A stretch of DNA of 64,000 nt from JABDIP01 sp965250245 (GCA_965250245.1 OZ252296.1:682001-746000), one strand, 5' to 3'. Shown: positions 7,712 to 15,941, counted from the stretch's first letter. Numbers and translations: made by a program. The notes: a model not told the origin generated them from the sequence alone.

Positions 7712-8374
7712 ATGTCACAGCCCCTCTCCATGACCGGACCGTCCCGCCCGCCTGAATCCGGCGGTCCGCCGCGCAAGCTGGTCGTGCTGCTCCACGGGGT
7801 CGGCGCCAATGGCGACGATCTCATCGATCTGGCCCAGTCCTGGGCGCCGGCCCTGCCGGATGCCGAGTTCCTGGCGCCGAACGCGCCCTTTCCCTGCGAC
7901 ATGGCGCCGTTCGGCTATCAGTGGTTCAGCCTGCGGGATCCGACCCTCGAGCGCATGCTGGACGGGGTCCGGGCCGCCGCGCCGATCCTCGACGCCTATC
8001 TGGACGATTCCCTGCAGTCGCGGGGGCTGACCGATGCGGATTTGGCGCTGGTCGGGTTCAGCCAGGGCACCATGATGTCGCTGCATGTCGCGCCAAGGCG
8101 ACCGGCCGCTTGCGCCGGGGTCCTGGGCTATTCCGGCGTGCTGCTGGCCCCGGTGCTGCTGCTGGACGAACTCGTCTCCAAGCCGGACATGCTGCTGATC
8201 CACGGCGATGCCGACCAGGTGGTGGAACCGGCCGCCCTGCCGCTGGCGGAGAAGGCGCTCAAGACCGCGGGCTTCAACGTCTCCGCTGTCATGCGTCCCG
8301 GCCTCGGCCACGGCATCGATCCGGAGGGCATCGTGCTGGGCGGCCGCTTCCTCACCGAGCGGCTGGCCGGGTGA
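7712..8374 (+). CDS. Phospholipase/carboxylesterase family alpha/beta hydrolase
   Basis: About 220 residues. The nucleophile elbow is G-F-S-Q-G in the middle of the protein. The oxyanion region is L-V-V-L-L-H-G-V-G-A-N-G-D-D-L near the N-terminus. The acid is likely D in I-H-G-D-A-D-Q-V-V, and the histidine lies in L-G-H-G-I-D near the end. This is the full layout of the small acyl-protein-thioesterase/carboxylesterase family (PF02230-type), cytoplasmic esterases of broad range. Alternative starts at 7676 and 7703 exist. 7712 was chosen because the family core begins soon after, but no start has a strong ribosome-binding site. Confidence 0.9.
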   Translation: MSQPLSMTGPSRPPESGGPPRKLVVLLHGVGANGDDLIDLAQSWAPALPDAEFLAPNAPFPCDMAPFGYQWFSLRDPTLERMLDGVRAAAPILDAYLDDSLQSRGLTDADLALVGFSQGTMMSLHVAPRRPAACAGVLGYSGVLLAPVLLLDELVSKPDMLLIHGDADQVVEPAALPLAEKALKTAGFNVSAVMRPGLGHGIDPEGIVLGGRFLTERLAG

Positions 8375-8543
8375 TTTACCGGGCGTTAGTTCCTGGGCCC
8401 GACACTCATTGGAAGTGTTAGCCGGGAGAATTCAAATAATTACAAATATGGCCCCAGAATTGAAATCCTTGCACAGATCAAGGAATTCGAGGCCGGGGTT
8501 ACAATAAAATGACATTTGCCCGGCAGGATATACTATATCTTGC

Positions 8544-8559
8544 GCCCCTGTACGGGGGC
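8544..8559 (+). other. GC hairpin in the leader of the HNH gene
   Basis: GCCCC (8544-8548) and GGGGC (8555-8559) form a short stem in an otherwise AT-rich 260-base gap (8375-8634). TATACT lies just upstream at 8529-8534 and could be a -10 box. The rest of the gap has no gene. Confidence 0.3.
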
Positions 8560-8637
8560 CTATATGTCAATGGGGTGTTGCGGTCGGAATTCGCTTCCGG
8601 CAGCATAGGACCGATCAGAGAATAGGAGTGGGATTTG

Positions 8638-9195
8638 GTGACCCCTCCCGATAGTTGCCCGGCACTTGTCTTGAACGCGGACTTCCGTCCGCTGAGCTAT
8701 TTTCCGCTGTCACTGTGGTCGTGGCAGCATGCCGTCAGCGCTGTCTATCTGAATCGGGTCAACATCGTCGCCGAATACGACCGGGTGGTCCGCAGCCCCA
8801 GCTGCGAGATGGCCCTGCCCAGCGTCATCTCGCTGAAGAAGTATGTCTCGGCCAACCGGCGTCCGGCCTTCACCCGCTTCAACGTGTTCCTGCGGGACCG
8901 TTTCTCCTGCCAGTATTGCGGCGACCGGCTGCCGACACAGGAGCTGACGTTCGACCACGTGATCCCGCGCTCGCGCGGCGGTCGGACGAACTGGGAGAAC
9001 GTCGTGACGGCCTGTTCGGTCTGCAATCTGAGGAAGGGCAACCGAATGCCCGGGAGCAGCGGCATGAGGCCGCTGGAAAGACCGGTCCAACCGACCACTT
9101 ACCAGCTGCAGGAAAACGGACGAGCCTTCCCGCCAAACTTCCTCCACGAAAGTTGGCGGGATTATCTTTACTGGGACTCCGAACTCGAGGGCTGA
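8638..9195 (+). CDS. HNH endonuclease family protein
   Basis: 185 residues. The C-terminal half is a zinc-containing HNH domain: C-Q-Y-C-G, L-T-F-D-H-V-I-P-R-S-R-G-G, N-W-E-N-V-V, C-S-V-C-N-x-R-K-G-N-R. The catalytic H-N-H equivalents and both CxxC zinc knuckles are intact. The N-terminal 60 residues (VLNADFRPLSYFPLSLW) are the extension seen in the chromosomal HNH family widespread in alphaproteobacteria, whose role is not well known. It is not obviously part of a restriction or mobile system. GGAG at 8625-8628 precedes GTG 8638; TTG 8635 is an in-frame alternative. It sits at the left border of an AT-rich island. Confidence 0.9.
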   Translation: MTPPDSCPALVLNADFRPLSYFPLSLWSWQHAVSAVYLNRVNIVAEYDRVVRSPSCEMALPSVISLKKYVSANRRPAFTRFNVFLRDRFSCQYCGDRLPTQELTFDHVIPRSRGGRTNWENVVTACSVCNLRKGNRMPGSSGMRPLERPVQPTTYQLQENGRAFPPNFLHESWRDYLYWDSELEG

Positions 9196-9205
9196 GCGCC
9201 CTCGA
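9185..9205 (+). terminator. Hairpin across the HNH stop codon
   Basis: TCGAGGGC (9185-9192) pairs with GCCCTCGA (9198-9205) around a 5-base loop, followed by a T/G-rich run ending in TTTT near 9223. It is a plausible intrinsic terminator overlapping the stop codon. Confidence 0.45.
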
Positions 9206-9360
9206 TCTGGCTTGTTGTGTTTTCCGCATCAGATTGGCGCTGCTGTGTTCAAGGCCCTTTGGACAGAAAATTCGAGGTCATAAAACTGCTTCCAATCTAC
9301 TTTTGTATCTTAGTCTACTGAGAAATATTCGCAAAATAGACTTGGGTTCTTTGACGAATT

Positions 9361-10062
9361 TCAACCGAACAATGCGCCTCCGACGAAAGAGCCGAGATAG
9401 GTCATCACTTTGAAGGATGCCGAGCGCGTTGCTGTGTTTTTGGTGAATACATACGCCATTCCAGCTATGGCGATTGACAATAGGGAGCCGGTTAGTGCAA
9501 CCATTCGGAGCAGTGGTCTCAAATCCAGATCCCCGCTTATTAGCCTGTCGACAAAGGACACCCTTGCTATTTCTTCAGACTGAGCAAATGCACTCGTCGA
9601 GAAGAATGAAACTGAATAGCTATCTTGTGGAGAATAAGCCCCCTTTGTCGATTGGAAAATAGAAAGCCACTCAAAGACGATTACGTTTACGAAAGATTCC
9701 CTGTTTGTTTGATCATCGAAATCTCTATACTGTAGTATGTTCAACATACTCTCGACATTTTCTATTTGTGCTCTAGTCGAGTCACCAAAACCTGATTCGA
9801 TGGACAGCCGGTTGAGTTCTCGAAGCTCAAATATCAGTTCTTCAATGTATTCAGAGCGGACATCTGGGTCATCATATTGTGGACGAGTTATCTGATAGAA
9901 TTTTTCCGAAATCACTATGGTTTCTGATTCGAATTCATCCCGGCTAATTCTCTTATTCTCAAATAATACTACTAAGAACGAGATGAGAACAATAGACAGT
10001 AGCACTATGAGCTTGGCATTTCTACTGCCTTTTTCGAACCAGCTATAGTTTTGTGTTTCCAT
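9361..10062 (-). CDS. Orphan AT-rich membrane protein of unknown function
   Basis: 233 residues, not recognised. One hydrophobic helix lies near the N-terminus (LIVLLSIVLISFLVVLF, about residues 18-34) and two near the C-terminus (about 187-206 and 217-233). Between them is a long charged, probably helical segment rich in E, D, R and I. An internal F-F-S-T-S-A-F-A-Q stretch looks like a signal-peptidase site but lies mid-protein. ATG 10062 has a strong GAGGAGG site 8 bases upstream; the longer TTG start at 10083 does not. Base and codon use (AAT, ATA, TCT, AGA) differ sharply from neighbours, which suggests recent acquisition. The island contains no transposase or integrase. Confidence 0.7.
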   Translation of the reverse strand: METQNYSWFEKGSRNAKLIVLLSIVLISFLVVLFENKRISRDEFESETIVISEKFYQITRPQYDDPDVRSEYIEELIFELRELNRLSIESGFGDSTRAQIENVESMLNILQYRDFDDQTNRESFVNVIVFEWLSIFQSTKGAYSPQDSYSVSFFSTSAFAQSEEIARVSFVDRLISGDLDLRPLLRMVALTGSLLSIAIAGMAYVFTKNTATRSASFKVMTYLGSFVGGALFG

Positions 10063-10709
10063 TTGAATCGCCTCCTCGGCCAATAGAGAGCTCTATAATC
10101 CGACAGTCGAAATTATTATTGCGCCTCTTTTCCTGGTGGTGATCCTAATGCACATTAATATTCCGATAACTGATACCAGTTGTCTTGAATATTGAAACAA
10201 CAACAGATCGAATAAAATATAGGCTGATAGTTTATCTTTTGAATTAGGTATTTAGTCAGCAAATACCGTACAAATAAAATCAAAAATGATGTTTCTGTAT
10301 TAAAATTATGGTTGTATTTATCGACTTTCAATTAGCGTGTAACTATATTTCCTGGCATCATTTCTAGAATATTGTGTAGACATGGGTCCTGATTTCAGGC
10401 GAACAATTAGATTCGGCCTGATCACTGTATTCGCCCATAGCCAGTCTAATCTGAAATTTGAACTCGGTGAACTCGAATCCAGGTGAAGTCAGCTAGAGCG
10501 TCATGGCGGGCTCCTGGTCCCCTGATCAGTGATTTTTTTGGGCCGAGAACTCGCCCGTAGTCTGAAATTCGAGCTCCCGCGCCAGAGCGGCACCATTGAA
10601 GCGGAATGGTGTTGGATGCAATTTCCGGAACAACGTACCTAAGTCTCCTGAGATCGGGGTATGCCTTCCCCATCAATTGAACCGTCTGCAAGCTCGTTGG
10701 GTCTGCGAC
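10063..10709. other. AT-rich non-coding stretch
   Basis: About 650 bases between the orphan membrane gene and coq7. It is AT-rich from 10084 to about 10380 and then grades back to normal composition. I see no convincing gene, tRNA or transposase remnant. The frame at 10446-10691 on the minus strand lacks coding character. The stretch contains the imperfect direct repeats listed separately. It is probably part of the same acquired island as the membrane gene. Confidence 0.55.
10431..10575. repeat. Imperfect direct repeat pair
   Basis: TCGCCCATAG (10431-10440) then TCTGAAATTTGAACTC (starting after about 9 extra bases) recurs as TCGCCCGTAG (10551-10560) then TCTGAAATTCGAGCTC (10561-10576). The spacing between copies is 120 bases. 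The first copy also has a small tandem TGAACTCG. The pair could be an island-edge duplication or decayed repeats. Confidence 0.45.
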
Positions 10710-11273
10710 CTAGAACCGCTCGGCGAGCCAGATGGCGACGCGGGAGCCGGATTTGATGGCGCCGGAGAGCAGGCGGTAGCCGGGAGTCTGCTCGGCGCCG
10801 TGGTCGAGGCCGATGTCGCGATGCTCCAGCTCCTCCGCGCGGAATTCCTCGATCTTGGCGGTCAGCTCCGGCTCGTCCTCGGCCAGTTGCTCGGCCTGTT
10901 TGGCGTAGTGCTCGTCGATCACCTCCTCGACGGCCACCGTGCAGGCCATGGCGGCGCGCGGGCCGAGCAGGGCGGTGCCGGCGCCCAGCGCATAGCCGGC
11001 GGCGTGCCAGACCGGGTGCAGGATGCTGGGCCGTGCCCGTCGTTCGACGATCAGCGTCTCGAAGGTCTCCAGGTGCCGGGCTTCCTGCTCGGCCATGTGG
11101 CGCAGCAGCGGCCCGACCTCCGGGTCGTCGCCCAGGACGGCGATCTGGCCTTCATAGATGCGCTTGGCGCCGTATTCGCCGGCGTGGTCCACGCGCACCA
11201 CCCGATCGATCAGGCGCTGTCCGGTGAGAGCGCCGGGTAGCGGCCCTTCCGCGCTCTTGTCCGCGCTGGCCAT
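10710..11273 (-). CDS. coq7: Demethoxyubiquinone hydroxylase (Coq7)
   Basis: 187 residues, the usual length. It is a diiron four-helix-bundle monooxygenase that hydroxylates C6 of the ubiquinone ring. Iron ligands are visible as E in DHAGEYGA, E-x-x-H in E-Q-E-A-R-H, E in V-A-V-E-E-V-I-D-E-H, and E-x-x-H in E-E-L-E-H-R-D. The long frame continues upstream in the dsbB region, but ATG 11273 overlaps the dsbB stop (TGATG) and gives the normal N-terminus, including R-V-V-R-V-D-H-A-G-E. It is co-transcribed with dsbB. Confidence 0.95.
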   Translation of the reverse strand: MASADKSAEGPLPGALTGQRLIDRVVRVDHAGEYGAKRIYEGQIAVLGDDPEVGPLLRHMAEQEARHLETFETLIVERRARPSILHPVWHAAGYALGAGTALLGPRAAMACTVAVEEVIDEHYAKQAEQLAEDEPELTAKIEEFRAEELEHRDIGLDHGAEQTPGYRLLSGAIKSGSRVAIWLAERF

Positions 11274-11770
11274 CAGGCCGCCCGGAGTATGCGCCGCGCG
11301 GCGAACAGGCTGGCGCCGGCGAGGGCCAGCGAGACCAGCGCGTTGTAGCCGGCCATGGAGATGCCGAGGAACGACCAGGCGATTTCGTCGCAGCGCACCG
11401 TCGGGGCGTTGAGCACCTGGGCGCGCAGCGCCTCCAGGCTGTCGGCGGCGGCGGCACTGCCGCATTCCGCCGTGCCCTGCCACCAATGCTGCTCGACGCC
11501 CACATGGAAGATCGCGATGCCGGTGCCGGTCAGCAGCGCCAGCCCGGCCAGACCGAGCGCCGCCGCCCGTGGCTTCGGCGGCAGGAACAGCGCCGCCGCC
11601 GCGAGGACGATCACCGCGACGTAGGGGATACGCTGGTAGACGCAGAGCACGCAGGGCTGCAATCCGCCGAAATACTGGGATGCCAGCGCGGTTCCCAGCA
11701 CCGCGACCGACGCCAGCATCAACAGCAGCGGCGACCGCTCGACGAGGGTGCGGGAGAGGCTTTCGGTCAT
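11273..11770 (-). CDS. DsbB-family disulfide bond formation protein B
   Basis: 165 residues with four predicted membrane helices. The first periplasmic loop carries the CxxC redox pair (Q-P-C-V-L-C-V-Y-Q-R). The second loop carries A-E-C-G-S and, about 25 residues later, V-R-C-D-E. This is the DsbB arrangement, which passes electrons from DsbA to ubiquinone. Pairing with the ubiquinone biosynthesis gene coq7 is therefore functionally sensible. ATG 11770 (MTESLSRTL) was chosen; longer starts read through the intergenic repeat and are unlikely. Confidence 0.9.
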   Translation of the reverse strand: MTESLSRTLVERSPLLLMLASVAVLGTALASQYFGGLQPCVLCVYQRIPYVAVIVLAAAALFLPPKPRAAALGLAGLALLTGTGIAIFHVGVEQHWWQGTAECGSAAAADSLEALRAQVLNAPTVRCDEIAWSFLGISMAGYNALVSLALAGASLFAARRILRAA

Positions 11771-11848
11771 GGTCTGGATATAGGCGATCCGGGGCGCCGT
11801 GACCATTGCGGGGATTTGCGGAAACGATTGCGCGGCGGAGCCATCCCG

Positions 11849-11928
11849 ATCCTTCGACAGGCTCAGGATGAGGGCGTTGGGAGCAGTTGCCTCTACCAAA
11901 ACACCTCATCCTGAGCCTGTCGAAGGAT
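11849..11928. repeat. Interspersed 25-base perfect inverted repeat
   Basis: Arms at 11849-11873 (ATCCTTCGACAGGCTCAGG followed by ATGAGG) and 11904-11928 (reverse complement) are perfectly complementary around a 30-base spacer. This motif is a common extragenic palindrome in many proteobacterial genomes. It lies between yqaA and dsbB, both on the minus strand, and could form a strong RNA hairpin separating the two transcripts. Confidence 0.85.
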
Positions 11929-11955
11929 CAGGATGCCTACGCCGCCACCGAAATC

Positions 11956-12579
11956 CTACAGCAGCACCTTCAGCACCAGGAAGCCGCCGAACAGGAGCAC
12001 TACGAACAGGAAGGTCAGCAGGCCCAGCCAGCGCTCGATGAAGGCGCGGATCGGGGTGCCGAACTTCCACAGCAGGCCGGCCACCATGAAGAACCGGGCG
12101 CCACGCGACAGGGTCGAGGCGATCACGAAGACCAGGATGTCGAGCTGGGTGACGCCGCTGGCGATGGTGAAGACCTTGTAGGGGATCGGCGAGAATCCGG
12201 CGAGGAAAACGATCCAGGCGCCGTATGCGTTGTACAGGCCCTGGAAGTGCCCGAATTTCTCTGCGTATCCGTAGAAATCCAGGATCGGCTGGCCGACCAG
12301 GTCGAACAGGAACAGGCCGACACCGTAGCCGGCCAGGCCGCCCAGCACCGAGGCAATGGTGCAGATCGTCGCCAGCCGCCAGGCCCGCTCCCGCGCCGCC
12401 AGCACCATCGGCATCAGCATCACGTCCGGCGGGATCGGGAAGATCGAGCTTTCCAGGAACGAGATGACGCCCAACGCCCATTCCGCGCGGCGATGCCCGG
12501 CCAGCGCCAGGGTCCAGTCGTAGAGCGCCCGCAGGGGCGACCGGCCGCGACCCGCGGCAGGGGCTTGGGCGTCGGTCAT
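11956..12579 (-). CDS. YqaA/DedA-family (SNARE-associated) inner membrane protein
   Basis: 207 residues with about four to five hydrophobic helices. The family core is E-S-S-I-F-P-I-P-P-D-V-M-L-M-P in the first third, and a later G-F-S-P-I-P-Y-K-V-F-T-I-A-S-G segment. This matches the YqaA/VTT superfamily, whose DedA members are linked to lipid scrambling and membrane homeostasis. ATG 12579 was chosen; a GTG at 12648 would overlap the upstream response regulator by 17 bases. It follows the regulator on the same strand. Confidence 0.88.
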   Translation of the reverse strand: MTDAQAPAAGRGRSPLRALYDWTLALAGHRRAEWALGVISFLESSIFPIPPDVMLMPMVLAARERAWRLATICTIASVLGGLAGYGVGLFLFDLVGQPILDFYGYAEKFGHFQGLYNAYGAWIVFLAGFSPIPYKVFTIASGVTQLDILVFVIASTLSRGARFFMVAGLLWKFGTPIRAFIERWLGLLTFLFVVLLFGGFLVLKVLL

Positions 12580-12631
12580 GGGGTCTTCGCTGTCCTTTGC
12601 GGGCGTTTCGGTCACGTCCGCGGCGGGAACG

Positions 12632-13249
12632 TCAGACGAATTTGACACCGACCTTGTTCCGGAACTGCCAGCAGGTTTCGCACCGCAGTTCCTTACCGGT
12701 GCCGGTCTTCAAAGTGAAGAACTTCATCCAGCGCAGATTGTCGTTGGCCACCTCGATCGCCGCACCCCCGTCGGAACGGCTGAAGATGGTGCAGTCGACG
12801 ATCTTGCCGTAGTCGAACAGGATGGTGGCCTGCTCGGTGTCGGCGGACCGCTTGTCCCGGCGCCGCTCGTTGGTCGCCTGGCCCTTCTTGGCCGCACGAG
12901 AGACCGCCTGGTCCAGCCGCGTGATCAATTCCTCGCGATTGAACGGCTTGATCAGGTAGTTCTCGACGCCGAAACCGGCGGCGGCCCGGGCATTGTCGCG
13001 CTCCACCAGACCCGACTGGATCAGGAACGGCGTGCGCACGCCCTTTTCGTGCAACTGGCGGACGACCTCGTAGCCGTCGAAGTCCGGCAGCATGATGTCC
13101 AGCAGGATGACGTCGTAGCGGTTGGCCTGGCCCAGCTCCACCGCCTCGCGGCCGGTCGACGCCCGGTCGCACTCGTGGCCTTCCGCCGCGAGCATGCGCT
13201 CGACGGTCTTGGCCAGTGTCTCGTCATCCTCGACGTAAAGTACCCGCAT
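12632..13249 (-). CDS. Response regulator, REC plus PilZ-like output domain
   Basis: 205 residues. Residues 1-115 are a complete receiver domain: acidic pocket E-D-D (7-9), phospho-acceptor D in L-L-D-I-M-L-P-D (about residue 51), S-G-L and K-P-F. Residues 130-205 resemble a PilZ beta-barrel: V-D-C-T-I-F-S-R-S-D-G-G-A-A-I, then C-E-T-C-W and G-V-K-F-V at the end. The S-x-x-G motif is present but the RxxxR needed for cyclic-di-GMP binding is not visible, so second-messenger binding is doubtful. It is a tandem paralogue of the next gene. No histidine kinase is adjacent. Confidence 0.85.
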   Translation of the reverse strand: MRVLYVEDDETLAKTVERMLAAEGHECDRASTGREAVELGQANRYDVILLDIMLPDFDGYEVVRQLHEKGVRTPFLIQSGLVERDNARAAAGFGVENYLIKPFNREELITRLDQAVSRAAKKGQATNERRRDKRSADTEQATILFDYGKIVDCTIFSRSDGGAAIEVANDNLRWMKFFTLKTGTGKELRCETCWQFRNKVGVKFV

Positions 13250-13397
13250 GGGCCTCTCCCGCCCCGCACATCTGACAAACCACGTTTGGCGTTAACTCTT
13301 AAATCTGAAAGTTAAATAAAACGTTTCTTATGGCGGCGCGACGCGGGTTCAGGCGTGCAACGGACCGGGCTCAACAAGCCCGAATCCGGCGGTTTTG

Positions 13398-14225
13398 TTA
13401 CACAAATTTGACGCCGAGCTTGCCCCCGTGGCGCCAGCAGGATTCACAGCGATAGCTCCGGTCGCCGGTGACCGCGAGTAGAAATTCGTCGGGGCATTCG
13501 ACGGTTTCGTTGTAGACGTCGAGCACGGCGCCACCGCTGGCCACCGTCACGATGGTGCAGTCGATGACCGCGTCGCTGGACGCGGCGACGATCCGCGCCG
13601 ACAGGGCCGGGCAGGAATTGGGCATCGGCGGCCCGGCGCCGTTGGAGGGCCCGTCATCGGTGGGCGGCGGCGGTCCGGCGGGCGGCTGCGGATCCGGCAA
13701 GGCGGAGGCTGTTGCGGGCTCAGGCGGTGCGACCGGCGGCTCCGCCGCGGCCGCCGGAGGCGCGGCGGCGTCGGGCGGCGGCGCGGCTTCGGGGGCCGGC
13801 AGGTGGACGATGTCCGGCAAGTCGGTGACCGGCTCGGCCGCGATCACGTCGGTCGTGGCGGGCTCGCCGCTGCGGGTGGCGGCCTGCTCGACCCGCCGGA
13901 TCAGCTCGTCGCGATTGAAGGGCTTGATCAGATAATCGTCGACGCCGAAGCCGAGGCCGTCCATGGCCCTGTCGCGCTCGACCAGGCCGGACTGGATCAG
14001 CACCGGCGTCTGGACCCCGGCTTCCTGGAGTTGGCGCAGCACCTCGTAGCCGTCGATGTCCGGCAGCATGACGTCCAGCACGATCACGTCATAGCCCTGC
14101 TCCTGCCCCAGCTTCACGGCGCCGACGCCGGAACGCGCCCGGTCGCAGTCATGCCCCTCCTGACGGAGCATCTGCTCGACCGCGAAAGCAAGATTGTCGT
14201 CGTCTTCGACGTAAAGAACCCGCAT
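13398..14225 (-). CDS. Response regulator, REC plus proline/alanine-rich linker plus PilZ-like domain
   Basis: 275 residues. The receiver domain (1-115) closely matches the previous gene, with E-D-D, L-D-V-M-L-P-D and K-P-F all present. A roughly 85-residue linker very rich in Pro and Ala separates it from the same PilZ-like tail (V-I-D-C-T-I-V-T-V-A-S-G-G-A, C-E-S-C-W, G-V-K-F-V). The pair arose by tandem duplication; the linker explains the size difference. ATG 14225 begins with the same MRVLYVEDD as its paralogue, whereas the frame is open upstream. RxxxR is not visible. Confidence 0.85.
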   Translation of the reverse strand: MRVLYVEDDDNLAFAVEQMLRQEGHDCDRARSGVGAVKLGQEQGYDVIVLDVMLPDIDGYEVLRQLQEAGVQTPVLIQSGLVERDRAMDGLGFGVDDYLIKPFNRDELIRRVEQAATRSGEPATTDVIAAEPVTDLPDIVHLPAPEAAPPPDAAAPPAAAAEPPVAPPEPATASALPDPQPPAGPPPPTDDGPSNGAGPPMPNSCPALSARIVAASSDAVIDCTIVTVASGGAVLDVYNETVECPDEFLLAVTGDRSYRCESCWRHGGKLGVKFV

Positions 14226-14422
14226 CTGGGGAGGCTCGACATACCCGAGTACACATCGCCGCACCGGAAACCGTAGCGGTGAGTGCTGAACAAAAAGTTG
14301 CTTAACGAAAGATTTCCCGGGGCCTTGGCGCCCTGCGAAGCGCAAGGTTCACGGGGCGGGACGGCGGCAATTCGCGTTGACCGGCCAAAGCGCATGGCTA
14401 TGATGTCGCCGCCTTCGGGCGT

Positions 14423-14509
14423 GCCCCTGTGGCGGAATTGGTAGACGCGGCAGACTCAAAATCTGTTGCCTTCACGGGCGTGCTGGTTCGAGTCCGGCCA
14501 GGGGCACCA
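14423..14509 (+). tRNA. tRNA-Leu (anticodon CAA)
   Basis: The acceptor stem GCCCCTG (14423-14429) pairs with CAGGGGC (14499-14505), followed by A and an encoded CCA (14507-14509). The D-arm contains GGTAGACG, the anticodon loop is CT-CAA-AA, the long variable arm is typical of tRNA-Leu, and the T-arm has GGTTCGAGTCC. It decodes UUG. It stands alone, upstream of the endolysin-like gene. Confidence 0.95.
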
Positions 14510-14633
14510 ATCCCGACATTTTTCTCCGACATCCGCGGCCTGGTTGCGCATCTGTGAGAGGGTTCGCGCATGGTGTAGCCTTTGCCGGGTCCGGCGAAGG
14601 TCCGCCGCCGGACCTCCATCCGGGAGGTCATCC

Positions 14634-15656
14634 ATGCCCAATCCGACTTTGCGCCGGCCGGCCCGCGGGGCCGATGTCCGGCGGCTGCAGGAACTTCTGA
14701 ATGCCAAGGGTGCCGCGCTGGTCGTCGACGGCGATTTCGGCCCGGCGACCGAGCGCGCCGTCAAGGCGGCGCAGGACAAGGCCGGCCAGGCGGTGACCGG
14801 TGTCGCCGACGCGGCGCTGTGGGCGTGGCTGGAGGCGCGCGGAGGCCCGGTGCTGCAGCGCGGCGCCGATGGCGCCGAGGTCGAGCGGCTGCAGGGCCTG
14901 ATGAACAAGGTCGGCGCCCTGCTGTCTGTGGATGGCGATTTCGGGCCGGGCACCGAGCGCGCGGTGAAGGAAGTTCAGAAGCTGGCAGGCCAGGCGGCGA
15001 CGGGCATCGCCGATGCGGCGCTGTGGGCCTGGCTGGAGGCGCAGCCGGAACCGTCGCCGGTGATGCCGGTCGAGGCGGTCACGTTCATCGTGGTCGAGGA
15101 GGTCGGCAGCCGGGCGTTCTACGACGCGCACGCGGCGTTCCCGCATTTCCCCGGCGAGGCCAGCGGGATCACATTGGGCATCGGCTACGATCTCAGATTC
15201 CACAACACGGCCGAGCTGGAGCGCGATTGGGGCGAAGTCCTCAGCCCCGAGGCGATGGCCAAGCTGAAACCCTTCGTCGGCAAGAAGGGCAGCAAGGCGG
15301 CGGTCGAGGCGCTGAAGGCGATCCGGATCCCATTCACGGCCGCCTGGAAGGTGTTCACCGCCGAGAGCCTGCCGAAATACGTCGACAAGACCCGCAAGGC
15401 CTTTTCCGGTTTCGACGAGCTGCCGCCACTGGCCCGCGGCGCCCTGACCAGCCTGGTCTACAACCGCGGCGCCCGCATGGACGGGGACGGGCGGCGGGAG
15501 ATGCGCGCCATGCGCGGCCACATCGCCGCCGGCCGTCTGAGCGACGTGCCGGCCGAGTTCGAATCCATGAAGCGGCTCTGGCCCAACAACCGCGGCCTGC
15601 GGAACCGCCGCGACAAGGAAGCCGCCCTGTGGCGCAAGGGTTTGACCGGCGGCTGA
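14634..15656 (+). CDS. Endolysin-like protein: two peptidoglycan-binding repeats plus lysozyme-like domain
   Basis: 340 residues. Two tandem PG_binding_1-type repeats (about 8-65 and 75-135) share V-x-R-L-Q-x-L-x-N-x-x-G-A, V-D-G-D-F-G-P-x-T-E-R-A-V-K and D-A-A-L-W-A-W-L-E-A. Residues 145-340 look like a lysozyme-type muramidase: E-E-V-G-S near the start, then G-I-T-L-G-I-G-Y-D (compare the G-x-T-x-G-Y-G of phage lysozymes), N-R-G-A and a C-terminal helical region. There is no signal peptide, as in phage endolysins. GGGAGG lies 6-11 bases before ATG 14634. It sits directly downstream of tRNA-Leu, a common integration site, but no other phage genes remain. Confidence 0.8.
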   Translation: MPNPTLRRPARGADVRRLQELLNAKGAALVVDGDFGPATERAVKAAQDKAGQAVTGVADAALWAWLEARGGPVLQRGADGAEVERLQGLMNKVGALLSVDGDFGPGTERAVKEVQKLAGQAATGIADAALWAWLEAQPEPSPVMPVEAVTFIVVEEVGSRAFYDAHAAFPHFPGEASGITLGIGYDLRFHNTAELERDWGEVLSPEAMAKLKPFVGKKGSKAAVEALKAIRIPFTAAWKVFTAESLPKYVDKTRKAFSGFDELPPLARGALTSLVYNRGARMDGDGRREMRAMRGHIAAGRLSDVPAEFESMKRLWPNNRGLRNRRDKEAALWRKGLTGG

Positions 15657-15666
15657 GTGCGGCAAC

Positions 15667-15862
15667 GCGATCTTCGATTAGGTCTTCTTGAGACCCCTCA
15701 CCCTCCCACGGCTTCGCCGCGGGTCCCTCCCTCTCCCACAAGGGGAGAGGGGTTCTGGGTCAGCGCCAGGACTCGACCCCTCTCCCCTCGTGGGAGAGGG
15801 AGGGACCCGACGCGAAGCGTTGGGAGGGTGAGGGGTCTGAGGAATACCCGATCGAAGATCGC
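15667..15862. repeat. Long intergenic palindrome, family 1 copy
   Basis: An imperfect inverted repeat of about 196 bases bounded by GCGATCTTCGAT and ATCGAAGATCGC. Inside are CCTCACCCTCCCACG / GGGAGGGTGAGG and TCTCCCACAAGGGGAGAGG / CTCTCCCCTCGTGGGAGAG blocks. The same design recurs at 18934-19127 and 54504-54691, with shorter relatives at 49218-49340 and 56631-56760. Confidence 0.85.
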
Positions 15863-15941
15863 ATATCCAAACAGTCGCAATGGCCAAGGCTGGTCGGCCT
15901 GTCTACCATCGGGGCGGAACTTCAGCATGGAGAACGAGGCG

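Noticed and set aside
10446..10691. 81-codon minus-strand frame in the AT-rich gap
   Set aside because: No ribosome-binding site and no similarity to any motif; it lies over the direct repeats.
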